A stretch of DNA of 64,000 nt from Streptomyces gobiensis (GCF_021216675.1 NZ_CP086120.1:248001-312000); one strand, 5' to 3'. Positions 27,586 to 37,759 are shown, numbered from the stretch's first letter. Numbers and translations are program-made. Notes: generated by a model from the letters alone, not told the origin.

Positions 27586-29181
27586 TCAGCTTTCCGCGCC
27601 CTTGCTGATCTCCCAGAAGCGGAAGACGGTCGAGGCATCGAGGGTCCACTCCAGACCGGCGATGTTCTCGCGGGCGACGGCGTACTGCTTGCCTTGCCAG
27701 ATGGGCAGGACCGGCAGGTCCTTGGCGACGATGTCCTGCACCGTGCCGAAGTCCTCGACGGTGGCGGCCCGGTTGCTGGCGGCCGCGGTGCGCGGCAGGA
27801 GCTCCTGGGTGATCCGGCCGGGCTTGTAGTTGTTGTGCAGGACGTTGTCCTCGCCGAAGAACGGATCGGTGAAGTTGTCCGCGTCGGGGTAGTCGGGGAC
27901 CCAGCCCTTGACGTAGGCGCCGTACTTGCCGTCAGCGATGTCCTTGTCGTACTGCTTGAGTTCGGTGCTCTTGACGTCGACATCGAAGAGGCCGCTCGCG
28001 TTGAGCTGTTCGGCGATCGCTGCGACCTCCTGGTCGGTGCCGGGGCCGTAGCGCACGGGGGTGGACCACAGGGTGAGCTTCACCTTGCCGGTGATGTTTT
28101 CGGCGTGCAGGGCGGCGGCGGCCTTCTTGGGCTGCGGGCGTTCGCCGTAGCGGTCGAAGAAGGCGGTGTTGTGACCGGTGATCCCGGAGGGGACGATCGA
28201 GTACAGCGGTTCGGCGGTGCGCTTGTACACATCGCGTACGAGGGTGGAGCGGTCGATCAGGTAGGCGATGGCCTGCCGGACACCCGCCTTGCCGGTCACC
28301 GGGTGGTCGTGGTTGAAGACCAGGTGGTGGACTTCGGCGCTGCCGCCCTCGACGACCTTGACGCCCTGCTTGGCGCTGGTGGTGGAAGCTTCGAGCTCAG
28401 CGATGTCCTCGGTGGCCAGACCGCGGTAGGCGAGATCGACGTCCCGGTTTTTGACGGCCTTCTTCAGCGTTGAGGGGTCGCTGAAGAATTTCATCCGCAT
28501 TCCGGAGTTCTGGACCTTGGCGCGGCCTTTGTATCCCGGGTTGACGGAGAAGACGGCTTCTTTGTCTCCGAAGCTGTCGAGGGTGTAGACACCGGATCCG
28601 ATGGCCTCGTTGTCCGTGCGGAGCTTGTCGGCCGGGTATTCGCGGTGGTCGACGATGGATCCGGCGCCGGAGGCGATCTTCTGGGGGAAGGTGGCGTCCG
28701 AGGTGTTGAGGTGGAAGACGACGGTCTTCTCGTCCGGTGTCTTGATCTCGTCGATGGTCTGCAGCATGACGGCCGGACCGTCATCGTCATTGATCGTGAG
28801 GGTGCGGTCGAAGGAGTGCTTGACGTCCTTGGACGTGAGGGAGTGACCGTTGCTGAACTTCAGTCCGCTCTTGAGGGTGCAGGCGTAGACCTTGCTGTCG
28901 CTGTCGCGGAAGCCGCACTTCTCGGCTGCCTCGGGCTGCGGCTGGCCGCCGCCCTTGGGGAAGTTGAGCAGGGACTGGAAGACATTGTTGAAGACCAGCC
29001 ATGATCCGGGGTCATATCCGGACGCGGGGTCGATGGACAGCACCTTGTCCGTCATCCCCATGACGATTGACTCGCCCTTGCCGGCGTTTCCATCGCCGTT
29101 TCCACAGCCGCTCAGCAGTGCGGCCGCCAGGGCCGCGCTGAGGGGGAGCGCCGGCCATGTGGCCCGATTCCTCACTCGCAC
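27586..29181 (-). CDS. Peptide ABC transporter substrate-binding lipoprotein
   Basis: 531 residues. The signal peptide ends AALLSGC, so Cys26 is lipid-anchored. The family-5 solute-binding fold is clear: VLSIDPASGYDPGSWLVFNNV, CTLKSGLKFSNGHSLTSKDV, RQAIAYLIDRSTLVRDVY and WVPDYPDADNFTDPFF. It should bind oligopeptides or similar solutes, but no permease or ATPase genes are adjacent. The start is GTG 29181 with AAGGTGAG just upstream. A decayed piece of a paralogue lies immediately upstream (29203-29420). Confidence 0.92.
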   Translation of the reverse strand: MRVRNRATWPALPLSAALAAALLSGCGNGDGNAGKGESIVMGMTDKVLSIDPASGYDPGSWLVFNNVFQSLLNFPKGGGQPQPEAAEKCGFRDSDSKVYACTLKSGLKFSNGHSLTSKDVKHSFDRTLTINDDDGPAVMLQTIDEIKTPDEKTVVFHLNTSDATFPQKIASGAGSIVDHREYPADKLRTDNEAIGSGVYTLDSFGDKEAVFSVNPGYKGRAKVQNSGMRMKFFSDPSTLKKAVKNRDVDLAYRGLATEDIAELEASTTSAKQGVKVVEGGSAEVHHLVFNHDHPVTGKAGVRQAIAYLIDRSTLVRDVYKRTAEPLYSIVPSGITGHNTAFFDRYGERPQPKKAAAALHAENITGKVKLTLWSTPVRYGPGTDQEVAAIAEQLNASGLFDVDVKSTELKQYDKDIADGKYGAYVKGWVPDYPDADNFTDPFFGEDNVLHNNYKPGRITQELLPRTAAASNRAATVEDFGTVQDIVAKDLPVLPIWQGKQYAVARENIAGLEWTLDASTVFRFWEISKGAES

Positions 29182-29202
29182 TTTCTCACCTTGTTCTAGG
29201 GG

Positions 29203-29420
29203 GGTTCGGCTCGTACCGGGGAGGAGTTGAGTGCCTGCTCGGCCCCGGTGATGCCGTCGCGGGCTGCGACGTACTGTTTGCTCTGTCACAACGGCAGTAG
29301 AGGCCGCTCGTCGGCGACGATGTACACGATCGCTGCGGCGGGGTTGGCGAGCTCCCTTTCGGGGGTGGCTCGCACCTTGGTGATGCCGCTGGGCAGTGAG
29401 ACGTTCCAGGACGCGATGTC
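29203..29420 (-). pseudogene. Remnant of a second substrate-binding protein C-terminus
   Basis: The minus strand reads IVYIVADERPLLPL, a TGA stop (29286-29288) where the intact gene has Trp, then QSKQYVAARDGITGAEQALN. This parallels IVAKDLPVLPIWQGKQYAVA and RENIAGLEWTLD at the end of the neighbouring lipoprotein. It has no start, no N-terminal domain and an in-frame stop, so it is a decayed duplicate or recombination scar. Confidence 0.75.
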
Positions 29421-29923
29421 GCAGGCCGCCGCGGGACCAGACGAAGCGGGGGTTTCTCTGGTCGCCACGGAGTGATCGGTGGCGGCCAGTACGCCCGCCG
29501 GCGCGGGCAGCACAGGCGTCCTGTGGTTCATCTTCGGTGGTCTCCCTCACCCGGCACTGGGTTGTTGCTGTGGTCTCGTGTCCGGGAGGCAGACATTAGT
29601 AGTTGGGATACATGGTGTCTGAACAGGGAGTCATGGGAGCGGTATCGCGCACCGATAACGGCGGACGAGCATCCGGTATTCGAACGCCGGTACGTATCGC
29701 ATGAACAGGCACTAATCCGGATACTTGACCACGCCAGCGAGCCCCCGAGCCACCGGGAGAACGACTCAGACGACCCTTGTCGACCTCCCTTTAGGTGAGA
29801 AACATCACTCTGTCAATACCTCAGCGCAACAGATGAATTCAGCCACGGTCATGTTCACGGAAAATAAGCACACAGCTGCTGAGGGTTTTTCATGTGTGCC
29901 AGAAAACGGCGCCTGAGGCACGC
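29421..29923. other. Intergenic stretch without a recognisable gene
   Basis: This stretch upstream of the binding protein and downstream of the HAD gene holds no convincing coding frame. The last 100 bases (near 29820-29920) are clearly AT-richer than the surroundings, with runs such as GGAAAATAAG. This could be a promoter or a transfer scar; nothing specific was recognised. Confidence 0.6.
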
Positions 29924-30625
29924 TCAGTGCACGATGGTGATCAGAGAGCGCAGAAATGGCAGGTCGACTTCCTCCAGGGAACCGACCACCGCCCGCCCCG
30001 CGGCAGGCTTGATCGGTGCCACGGACGGCACCGCCACCACACTGCAGCCAGCGGTCTCCGCCGAAGTCACGCCGGTCGCCGTGTCCTCCACCGCGGCACA
30101 CCGGGCGGGGTCAACTCCCAGTCGGCTGGCCGCCGTCAGGTAGGGCTCCGGGTGTGGCTTCGTACGTTCGAGTTCATCGCCGGAAATGGACAGGGCGAAG
30201 TTCTCCGGTCCCAGGGAGTGCAGCATGCGGTCGATGATGCCGCGGTGCGAGGCGGAGACCAGGGCGGTGGGCACCTGGTGCGCCGCGAGCTCGGCCAGCA
30301 GCCTTCTGGCCCCGGGCATCAGCGGCACGCCCTGCTCGATGCGCTCGGTGAACTTGGCGTTCAGCAGGGCGGAGAGCTCTGGGAGAGTGATGTCGGCGCC
30401 GGTGGCCTGAATCAGGTAGGCGGCGCTGCGGCTCATCGGGCCGCCGACGACGATCTCCCGGTGTTCTTCAGCGAGAACATGCCCGAGCTCCGCGAACGCC
30501 TCGACTTCAGCGTCCCACCAGAAGCCCTCGGTGTCGACCAGAGTGCCGTCCATGTCGAGCAGCACGGCCTGCAAGGCGGAGCCTTCGGCCATACGGGTGA
30601 CAACGGCGGGGATGGAACTGGTCAT
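29924..30625 (-). CDS. HAD-superfamily phosphatase (beta-phosphoglucomutase-like)
   Basis: 233 residues. Motif I LLDMDGTLVDTE (nucleophile Asp), motif II ALVSASHRG, motif III Lys in RTKPHPEPY, and motif IV AVEDTATGVTSAETAG are all present, with a helical cap between motifs I and II. It probably dephosphorylates a small phosphosugar or nucleotide; the substrate is not evident. The start is ATG 30625 (MTSSIPAVV) with GGAGGTG upstream. It is 97 bases downstream of metH, behind a hairpin. Confidence 0.9.
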   Translation of the reverse strand: MTSSIPAVVTRMAEGSALQAVLLDMDGTLVDTEGFWWDAEVEAFAELGHVLAEEHREIVVGGPMSRSAAYLIQATGADITLPELSALLNAKFTERIEQGVPLMPGARRLLAELAAHQVPTALVSASHRGIIDRMLHSLGPENFALSISGDELERTKPHPEPYLTAASRLGVDPARCAAVEDTATGVTSAETAGCSVVAVPSVAPIKPAAGRAVVGSLEEVDLPFLRSLITIVH

Positions 30626-30652
30626 CCGCGTACACCTCCGTAGGGGACGAGA

Positions 30653-30692
30653 AGGCCGGTTGCCCACTCCCGGAGGAACGGACAACCGGCCT
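30653..30692 (-). terminator. Hairpin between metH and the HAD gene
   Basis: AGGCCGGTTG (30653-30662) and CAACCGGCCT (30683-30692) form a 10-bp stem with a 20-nt loop, followed on the minus strand by TTCTCG. It is a likely metH terminator; the HAD ribosome site lies beyond it. Confidence 0.6.
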
Positions 30693-30722
30693 GTACCGGA
30701 CCGAACAGTGTACGACGATCGT

Positions 30723-33700
30723 TTAACGCGCGTTGAAGTATTTCGCCTCGGGGTGGTGGATGACGATGGCGTCGGTGGACTGCTCGGGGTGCAGCTGGAA
30801 CTCTTCAGAGAGCTTTACGCCGATGCGTTCAGGCTGCAGCAGTTCAGCGATTTTGGCGCGGTCCCCCAGGTCAGGGCAGGCGCCATAGCCCAGGGAGAAG
30901 CGCGCACCCCGGTACTTGAGTGCGAACATATCTTCGATATCGCCGGGGTCCTCCCCCGCGAAGCCCAGCTCGGCGCGGACCCGGGCGTGCCAGTACTCGG
31001 CCAGTGCCTCGGCGAGCTGGACGGACAAGCCGTGCAACTCCAGGTAGTCGCGGTACGCGTTGGCGGCGAAGAGGTCGGCGGTGGCCTCGCCGATCTTCGA
31101 ACCGACGGTGACCACCTGGAGGCCGACCACATCACGTTCACCGGCCTCGGCGGGACGGAAGAAGTCGGCCAGACACAGCCGACGGCCCCGGCGCTGGCGG
31201 GGGAAGGTGAAGCGGGTGCGCTCGGAGCCGTCCTCGTTCAGCAGGACCAGGTCGTCGCCCTCGGAGTGGCAGGGGAAGTAGCCGTAGACGACGGCGGCTT
31301 CCAACAGGTTCTCTGTGTGGAGCTTGTCCAGCAGGCCACGCAGCCGTGGCCTGCCCTCGCTCTCCACCAACTCCTCATAGCCGGGCCCCTCCCCCGTCCG
31401 TGCCTGCTTGAGCCCCCACTGCCCCTTGAACAGGGCGCCTTCGTCCAGCCAGGAGGCGTACTCCTTGAGCTGGATGCCCTTGATGACGCGGGTGCCCCAG
31501 AACGGCGGCGTGGGAATCGGGTTGTCGGTGCCGACATCGGAGCGCGCCGGCCCCTCGTCCGGGGACGACTCGGTGATCTGGATGTCGCGTTTGGGCACCC
31601 GGCGCTGCTTGAGCTCGGGCAGGGTGGCACCGGGCACACCGCGCTTGACGGCGATAAGGGCGTCCATCAGGCGCAGCCCTTCGAAAGCGTCGCGGGCGTA
31701 GCGGACTTCGCCCTGGTAGATCTCGTGCAGATCCTGCTCCACATAGGCGCGGGTCAGGGCGGCGCCGCCGAGGATGACGGGGAAGTCCGCTGCCATGCCA
31801 CGCTGGTTGAGCTCTTCCAGGTTCTCTTTCATGATCACGGTGGATTTCACCAGCAGCCCGGACATGCCGATCACATCGGCCCGGTGCTCCTCGGCCGCGT
31901 CCAGGATCGCCGCCACCGGCTGCTTGATGCCGAGATTCACCACGTTGTAGCCGTTGTTGGACAGGATGATGTCCACCAGGTTCTTGCCGATATCGTGCAC
32001 ATCTCCGCGCACGGTGGCCAGCACGATGGTGCCCTTGCCCTCGTCGTCGGTCTTCTCCATGTGCGGTTCGAGATAGGCGACCGCCGTCTTCATCACCTCA
32101 GCCGACTGCAGCACGAAGGGCAGCTGCATCTGGCCGGAACCGAACAGCTCTCCGACGACCTTCATCCCCGCCAGCAGTGTGTCGTTGACGATGTCCAGCG
32201 CCGGTCGCTCCGCCAGCGCCGCGTCCAGGTCCGCTTCCAGGCCGTTCTTCTCGCCGTCGATGATCCGGTGCTTGAGGCGCTCCTCCAGCGGCAGCGCGGC
32301 CAGTTCCTCGGCCTTGCCCGCCTTCATCGACTTCGTATCGACGCCTTCGAACAGCTCCAGCAGCCGCTGGAGCGGGTCGTAGCCCTCACTGCGGCGGTCA
32401 TAGATCAGGTCGAGGGCGACCTTGACCTGTTCCTCCTCCAGCCGGGCGATCGGCAGGATCTTCGAGGCGTGCACGATCGCCGAGTCCAGACCGGCCTTGA
32501 CACACTCATCGAGGAAGACCGAGTTGAGGACGATACGGGCGGCCGGGTTCAGACCGAAGGAGATGTTCGACAGTCCCAGGGTCGTCTGGACATCGGGGTG
32601 ACGGCGCTTGAGCTCCCGGATCGCCTCGATGGTGTTGACCCCGTCCTTACGGGACTCCTCCTGTCCGGTGCAGATCGTAAAGGTCAGGCAGTCGATGATG
32701 ATGTCGCACTCATGGATGCCCCAGTTCCCGGTGAGATCGGCGATCAGCCGCTCGGCGATGGCGACCTTGTGCTCCACCGTGCGGGCTTGGCCCTCCTCAT
32801 CGATGGTCAGGGCCATCAGCGCGGCCCCGTGCTCCCGGGCCAGCGTGGTCACCTTCGCGAACCGCGAGTTGGGGCCGTCGCCGTCCTCGTAGTTCACCGA
32901 GTTGATCACCGCCCGGCCGCCCAGCTTCTCCAGACCGGCCCGGATGACGTCGACCTCGGTGGAGTCCAGCACGATCGGCAGTGTCGAAGCGGTGGCGAAG
33001 CGTCCGGCCAGCTCCGCCATGTCGGCCACACCGTCCCGGCCCACATAGTCGACACACAGATCCAGCATGTGGGCGCCCTCGCGGATCTGGTCCCGGACCA
33101 TCTCCACACAGTCGTCCCAGCGGCCGTCCAGCATGGCCTCGCGGAACTTCTTGCTGCCGTTGGCGTTCGTGCGCTCCCCGATGGCCAGATACGCGGTGTC
33201 CTGCCGGAAGGGAACGCTCTGGTAGAGAGACGCCGCCCCGGGCTCGGGCCTGGGCTCGCGTACGGCCGGTGTCAGATCCCGGACGCGCTCGACGACCTGC
33301 CGCAGATGCTCCGGTGTCGTACCGCAGCAGCCGCCCACCAGCGACAGCCCGTACTCCCGGACAAAGGTCTCCTGCGCGTCCGCCAGCTCCCCCGCGGTCA
33401 GCGGGTAGTGGGCGCCGTCCTTGCCCAGCACCGGGAGCCCGGCGTTGGGCATACAGGCCAGCGGGATCCGGGAGTGCCGGGCCAGATAGCGCAGATGCTC
33501 ACTCATCTCCGCCGGGCCCGTCGCACAGTTCATCCCGATGATGTCGATGCCCAGCGGCTCCAGCGCCGTGAGCGCCGCCCCGATCTCCGAGCCCAGCAGC
33601 ATCGTGCCGGTCGTCTCCACCGTCACCGAGCAGATCACCGGCATATCGACGCCGGTGGCCTCCAGCGCCCGCCGGGCCCCCAGCACGGCGGCCTTGGTCT

Positions 33701-34232
33701 GCAGCAGGTCCTGGGTCGTCTCCACCAGCAGCGCGTCCGAGCCGCCGGCGATCAGGCCCTCGGCGTTGCGCTGGTAGGCGTCGCGCAGCACGGTGTACGG
33801 GGCGTGGCCCAGCGTCGGCAGCTTGGTACCCGGCCCCATCGACCCCAGCACCCAGCGAGCCCGGCCGTCCGCCTGGAACTCATCGGCCACATCCCGCGCG
33901 ATACGCGCACCCGACTCCGACAGCTCGAAGATCCGGTCGGCGATGTCGTACTCCGCCAGGGCAGCATGATTCGCACCGAAGGTGTTGGTCTCCACACAGT
34001 CCACACCGACCGCGAAGTACTCCTCATGCACCGACCGGACGATGTCCGGTCGGGTGATGTTCAAGACCTCATTACAGCCCTCAAGCTGCTGGAAGTCCGC
34101 CATGCTGGGGTCCTGTGCCTGGAGCATCGTGCCCATCGCCCCATCAGCGACAACGACGCGGGAGGCAAGCGCCTCCCGCAGGGTCTCTGCTCGGGGGGTG
34201 TCCGATGCGGGCGGAAGTGTCGGCGAGGACAT
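30723..34232 (-). CDS. metH: Cobalamin-dependent methionine synthase
   Basis: 1169 residues, the full four-module enzyme that makes methionine from homocysteine and methyl-tetrahydrofolate. The homocysteine module has zinc Cys in GMNCATGP (near 235) and GGCCGTTPEHL (near 300). A pterin-binding barrel follows. The B12 module has DVHDIGKN (near 740) and the activation module is at the C-terminus (LCLADFFRPAEAG). The start is ATG 34232 with GGGAG upstream. I did not find a cobalamin riboswitch. It is divergent from gylR. Confidence 0.97.
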   Translation of the reverse strand: MSSPTLPPASDTPRAETLREALASRVVVADGAMGTMLQAQDPSMADFQQLEGCNEVLNITRPDIVRSVHEEYFAVGVDCVETNTFGANHAALAEYDIADRIFELSESGARIARDVADEFQADGRARWVLGSMGPGTKLPTLGHAPYTVLRDAYQRNAEGLIAGGSDALLVETTQDLLQTKAAVLGARRALEATGVDMPVICSVTVETTGTMLLGSEIGAALTALEPLGIDIIGMNCATGPAEMSEHLRYLARHSRIPLACMPNAGLPVLGKDGAHYPLTAGELADAQETFVREYGLSLVGGCCGTTPEHLRQVVERVRDLTPAVREPRPEPGAASLYQSVPFRQDTAYLAIGERTNANGSKKFREAMLDGRWDDCVEMVRDQIREGAHMLDLCVDYVGRDGVADMAELAGRFATASTLPIVLDSTEVDVIRAGLEKLGGRAVINSVNYEDGDGPNSRFAKVTTLAREHGAALMALTIDEEGQARTVEHKVAIAERLIADLTGNWGIHECDIIIDCLTFTICTGQEESRKDGVNTIEAIRELKRRHPDVQTTLGLSNISFGLNPAARIVLNSVFLDECVKAGLDSAIVHASKILPIARLEEEQVKVALDLIYDRRSEGYDPLQRLLELFEGVDTKSMKAGKAEELAALPLEERLKHRIIDGEKNGLEADLDAALAERPALDIVNDTLLAGMKVVGELFGSGQMQLPFVLQSAEVMKTAVAYLEPHMEKTDDEGKGTIVLATVRGDVHDIGKNLVDIILSNNGYNVVNLGIKQPVAAILDAAEEHRADVIGMSGLLVKSTVIMKENLEELNQRGMAADFPVILGGAALTRAYVEQDLHEIYQGEVRYARDAFEGLRLMDALIAVKRGVPGATLPELKQRRVPKRDIQITESSPDEGPARSDVGTDNPIPTPPFWGTRVIKGIQLKEYASWLDEGALFKGQWGLKQARTGEGPGYEELVESEGRPRLRGLLDKLHTENLLEAAVVYGYFPCHSEGDDLVLLNEDGSERTRFTFPRQRRGRRLCLADFFRPAEAGERDVVGLQVVTVGSKIGEATADLFAANAYRDYLELHGLSVQLAEALAEYWHARVRAELGFAGEDPGDIEDMFALKYRGARFSLGYGACPDLGDRAKIAELLQPERIGVKLSEEFQLHPEQSTDAIVIHHPEAKYFNAR

Positions 34233-34267
34233 GAACGTGCTCCCTGGAATGCGACGGCTGTCGGCTT

Positions 34268-34291
34268 TGCGTCTTCCGTTGGGCAGACGCA
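34268..34291 (-). promoter_or_regulatory. Small hairpin in the metH leader
   Basis: TGCGTCT (34268-34274) and AGACGCA (34285-34291) form a 7-bp stem 36 bases upstream of the metH ATG. It resembles no known riboswitch and may be incidental. Confidence 0.3.
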
Positions 34292-34397
34292 CCCGGTCAG
34301 GGTAGCGGTCAGGGCGATTCGACCGGGAGGCATTCCGATGCGTGGACGGCCGTAGACTCACGCTGGCTACCAGGACATCGGCATGGTCCGATAGCGT

Positions 34398-34410
34398 TCG
34401 GCATTGTCGA
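34398..34410 (+). promoter_or_regulatory. Candidate GylR operator before gylR
   Basis: TCGGCATTGTCGA differs in one base from the palindromic TCGACATTGTCGA found before glpF (35325-35337). It lies 43 bases upstream of the gylR start, consistent with autoregulation. Confidence 0.6.
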
Positions 34411-34453
34411 CCATTTGTCGCCGCCATGAGCGGCAGGGGAGAGAGGTTGTCCG

Positions 34454-35218
34454 ATGGCCCGGAGCATCCAGTCACTGGAGCGGGCAGCGGCGGTACTGCG
34501 CCTGCTCGCTGGTGGTGAGCGGCGGCTTGGACTCTCAGATATCGCCTACACCCTCGGGCTGGCCAAGGGCACCGCACACGGGCTGCTGCGCACCCTCCAG
34601 CAGGAGGGCTTTGTGGAGCAGGACGAGGCCTCGGGCCGGTACCAGCTGGGCGCGGAGCTGCTGAGGCTCGGCAACAGCTATCTGGATGTGCACGAGCTCC
34701 GTGCCCGTGCCCTGGTGTGGTCCGATGACCTGGCCCGCTCCAGTGGTGAGGCCGTCTATCTGGGCGTGCTCCACCAGCAGGGCGTGCTGGTGGTGCACCA
34801 CGTCTTCCGGCCCGATGACAGCCGTCAGGTGCTGGAGATCGGCGCGATGCAGCCGCTGCACAGCACCGCCATGGGAAAGGTGCTCTCGGCGTACGACCCG
34901 GTGGCGCACAGCGAGGTGGTGGAGGCGAAGCGGCAGCCCTTCACCGACCGTACGGTGACCGAGCTGGCGGATCTTGAGGCATCCCTGGAGATGGCCCGGA
35001 CACGTGGCTGGGCCTCCGATGTGGAGGAGACCTGGGAAGGCGTCGCCTCGATCGCCGCCCCGATCCATGACCGGCGGCGGCTGCCGGTCGGCGCGGTCGG
35101 CATAACCGGCGCGGTGGAACGGGTGTGCGAGGACGGTGTCATCCATGCCGAGCTCGTGGCCTCCGTACGGGACTGTGCCCGCGCCGTCTCGCGCGACCTG
35201 GGAGCCAGCCGCTTCTAG
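34454..35218 (+). CDS. gylR: IclR-family glycerol operon regulator GylR
   Basis: 254 residues. The N-terminal winged helix (SIQSLERAAAVLRLLAGGE, LSDIAYTLGLAKGTAHGLL) and the C-terminal effector domain (LHSTAMGKVLSAY, IAAPIHDRRRLPVGAVGITG) are IclR-type. GylR represses the glycerol catabolic operon until glycerol or glycerol-3-phosphate is present. It lies directly upstream of glpF-glpK-glpD on the same strand. The start is ATG 34454 with GAGAGG upstream. Confidence 0.95.
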   Translation: MARSIQSLERAAAVLRLLAGGERRLGLSDIAYTLGLAKGTAHGLLRTLQQEGFVEQDEASGRYQLGAELLRLGNSYLDVHELRARALVWSDDLARSSGEAVYLGVLHQQGVLVVHHVFRPDDSRQVLEIGAMQPLHSTAMGKVLSAYDPVAHSEVVEAKRQPFTDRTVTELADLEASLEMARTRGWASDVEETWEGVASIAAPIHDRRRLPVGAVGITGAVERVCEDGVIHAELVASVRDCARAVSRDLGASRF

Positions 35219-35324
35219 GCCCTCGGCCACGGCTGGACAAGGCACGATTCAGACACGTTCGAGATTCTGGGCGTTCACACCTCTTGACGACACCCCCCTG
35301 GAGGAGAAAACTGCCGTGCGGCGG

Positions 35325-35337
35325 TCGACATTGTCGA
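35325..35337 (+). promoter_or_regulatory. Candidate GylR operator before glpF
   Basis: TCGACATTGTCGA has perfect TCGACA/TGTCGA arms around one base, 52 bases upstream of the glpF start. A near copy precedes gylR (34398). A weaker relative, TCGAGATTCTGG, is at 35259-35270. A TTGACG hexamer at 35284-35289 could be part of the promoter. Confidence 0.65.
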
Positions 35338-35389
35338 ACACCGGACGGGACCCGGTTTCCGCCATCCCCCTTGAACAAAGGAGTCGCGG

Positions 35390-36184
35390 GTGTCCACCTC
35401 CGACATTCTCATCGGCGAGATCATCGGTACTGGCGTTCTCATTCTGCTCGGCGGCGGTGTCGTCGCTGGCGTCGTCCTCAAGCGCACAAAGTCTTTTAAC
35501 GCCGGGTGGCTCGCCATCACCTTGGGCTGGGGCCTCGCGGTCCTCACCGGCGCTTATATCTCCGTCGGTGTTTCCGGCGCGCACCTGAACCCGGCTGTCA
35601 CGGTCGGCATAGCCATCAAGGAAGGCGCCTGGGACAAGGTGCCCTTCTACTTCGCGGGCCAGCTGCTCGGTGCGATGATCGGCGCCGTCCTGGTCTGGGT
35701 CGCCTACTACGGCCACTTCGTGGCCCACCTCACCGACCGGGAGGTGGTCGGTGGTCCGGGCGCCCAGGCCACCGCGGTCGCCGACCGGGAGGAAAAGCAG
35801 GTCAAGGGCCCCGGCCCGGTGCTCGGCGTGTTCTCCACCGGTCCGGAGATCCGTAACGCGGCGCAGAACCTGGCCACCGAGGCCATCGGCACCTTTGTAC
35901 TGGTCCTGGCGATCCTCTCCCTGGGGCTCACCGAGGGCCTGGCGGTCTCCGGCACCGGAGTGCTCATCGTCGCTCTTGTCGTCGTGGGTATCGGCCTCTC
36001 GCTCGGCGGCCCGACCGGGTACGCGATCAACCCCGCTCGTGACCTCGGCCCGCGTATCGTGCACGCACTGCTGCCGCTGCCGAACAAGGGCGGTTCAGAC
36101 TGGAGCTATGCGTGGGTTCCGGTCGTTGGTCCGCTGCTCGGCGGCGCGCTGGCCGGCGGCATCTACCAGCTCGCGTTCGCCTGA
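35390..36184 (+). CDS. glpF: Glycerol facilitator (aquaglyceroporin)
   Basis: 264 residues of the MIP family with six membrane helices. The two pore motifs are GAHLNPAVT and [12 protein letters not shown]; Asp after NPAR is the aquaglyceroporin-type residue that widens the pore for glycerol. The start is GTG 35390 preceded by AAAGGAG. It is the first gene of glpF-glpK-glpD, 171 bases after gylR. A charged loop ([13 protein letters not shown]) in the middle is longer than in E. coli. Confidence 0.95.
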   Translation: MSTSDILIGEIIGTGVLILLGGGVVAGVVLKRTKSFNAGWLAITLGWGLAVLTGAYISVGVSGAHLNPAVTVGIAIKEGAWDKVPFYFAGQLLGAMIGAVLVWVAYYGHFVAHLTDREVVGGPGAQATAVADREEKQVKGPGPVLGVFSTGPEIRNAAQNLATEAIGTFVLVLAILSLGLTEGLAVSGTGVLIVALVVVGIGLSLGGPTGYAINPARDLGPRIVHALLPLPNKGGSDWSYAWVPVVGPLLGGALAGGIYQLAFA

Positions 36185-36227
36185 GGCTTTCTCCTTTCCC
36201 CACACGACTTCTTGGAGTATCCACACT

Positions 36228-37754
36228 ATGACTGACAGCCACACCACCGGCCCATTTATCGCCGCGATCGACCAGGGCACCACCTCCAGCCGCTGCATCG
36301 TCTTCGACACCGACGGCCGGATCGTCGCGGTCGACCAGAAGGAGCACGAGCAGATCTTCCCGAAGCCGGGCTGGGTCGAGCACGACGCCATGGAGATCTG
36401 GACCAACGTCAAGGAGGTCGTCGACGGGGCGATCGCCAAGGCGGGCATCACCCGGGACGATGTCAAGGCCATCGGCATCACCAACCAGCGCGAGACAACC
36501 GTGCTGTGGGACAAGAAGACCGGTGAGCCCGTCCACAACGCACTCGTCTGGCAGGACACCCGCACCGACACGCTCTGCAAGGAGCTGGGCCGTAACGTCG
36601 GCCAGGACCGCTTCCGCCGGGAGACGGGCCTCCCGCTCGCCTCCTACTTCTCTGGGCCCAAGATCGTCTGGACGCTCGACCATGTCGAGGGACTGCGTGA
36701 GCGTGCCGAGCGCGGCGAGATCCTCTTCGGCACCATGGACTCCTGGGTCATCTGGAACCTCACGGGTGGTACGGACGGCGGCGTGCACGTCACCGACGTC
36801 ACCAACGCCTCCCGCACCATGCTCATGAACCTGCACACCATGGCCTGGGACGAGAAGATCTGCCAGTCCATGGGCGTCCCCATGGCGGTGCTGCCCGAGA
36901 TCCGCTCCTCCGCCGAGGTGTACGGCCTCGCCAAGGGCGGTGCGCTGGACGGTGTACCGGTCGCCTCCGCGCTCGGCGACCAGCAGGCCGCCCTGTTCGG
37001 GCAGACCTGCTTCGCCACCGGTGAGGGCAAGTCGACCTATGGCACCGGCACCTTCCTGCTGATGAACACCGGCAATGAGCCTGTCAACTCCTACAACGGC
37101 CTGCTGACCACCGTCGGCTACCGCATCGGCGACCAGGAGCCGGTCTACGCCCTGGAGGGCGCGATCGCGGTCACCGGGGCGCTGGTGCAGTGGATGCGGG
37201 ACCAGATGGGCCTGATCAGCACCGCGGCCGAGATCGAGACCCTGGCCAGCTCCGTCGAGGACAACGGCGGCGCCTACTTCGTACCGGCCTTCTCCGGTCT
37301 CTTCGCCCCGTACTGGCGCTCGGACGCGCGCGGTGTCATCGCGGGCCTCACCCGCTATGTGACCAAGGCCCACCTGGCGCGGGCCGTGCTCGAGGCCACC
37401 GCCTGGCAGACGCGCGAGATCGTCGACGCGATGGCCAAGGACTCCGGTGTCGAGCTGACCGCGCTCAAGGTCGACGGCGGAATGACCTCCAACAACCTGC
37501 TGATGCAGGCCATCTCGGACTTCGTGGACGCGCCCGTGGTGCGGCCCATGGTCGCCGAGACCACCTGCCTCGGCGCTGCCTACGCGGCCGGCCTGGCCGT
37601 CGGCTACTGGCCCGACACCGACGCGCTGCGCGCCAACTGGCGCCGGGCCGCTGAGTGGACCCCCCATATGGATGCGGACGTACGCGACCGCGAGTACAAG
37701 AACTGGCTCAAGGCCGTCGAGCGGACCATGGGCTGGCTCGAAGAGGAGAACTGA
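36228..37754 (+). CDS. glpK: Glycerol kinase
   Basis: 508 residues. It phosphorylates glycerol to glycerol-3-phosphate, trapping it after GlpF entry. FGGY-kinase features are [13 protein letters not shown] near residue 15, [33 protein letters not shown] and [13 protein letters not shown]. The start is ATG 36228 with a GGAG motif upstream; the frame is open far upstream but overlaps glpF. It lies 43 bases after glpF and 5 bases before glpD. Confidence 0.97.
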   Translation: MTDSHTTGPFIAAIDQGTTSSRCIVFDTDGRIVAVDQKEHEQIFPKPGWVEHDAMEIWTNVKEVVDGAIAKAGITRDDVKAIGITNQRETTVLWDKKTGEPVHNALVWQDTRTDTLCKELGRNVGQDRFRRETGLPLASYFSGPKIVWTLDHVEGLRERAERGEILFGTMDSWVIWNLTGGTDGGVHVTDVTNASRTMLMNLHTMAWDEKICQSMGVPMAVLPEIRSSAEVYGLAKGGALDGVPVASALGDQQAALFGQTCFATGEGKSTYGTGTFLLMNTGNEPVNSYNGLLTTVGYRIGDQEPVYALEGAIAVTGALVQWMRDQMGLISTAAEIETLASSVEDNGGAYFVPAFSGLFAPYWRSDARGVIAGLTRYVTKAHLARAVLEATAWQTREIVDAMAKDSGVELTALKVDGGMTSNNLLMQAISDFVDAPVVRPMVAETTCLGAAYAAGLAVGYWPDTDALRANWRRAAEWTPHMDADVRDREYKNWLKAVERTMGWLEEEN

Positions 37755-37759
37755 TCAGC

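Noticed and set aside
34233..34453. Possible cobalamin riboswitch upstream of metH
   Set aside because: No B12-box-like conserved segment or multi-stem layout could be seen; only a 7-bp hairpin is present.
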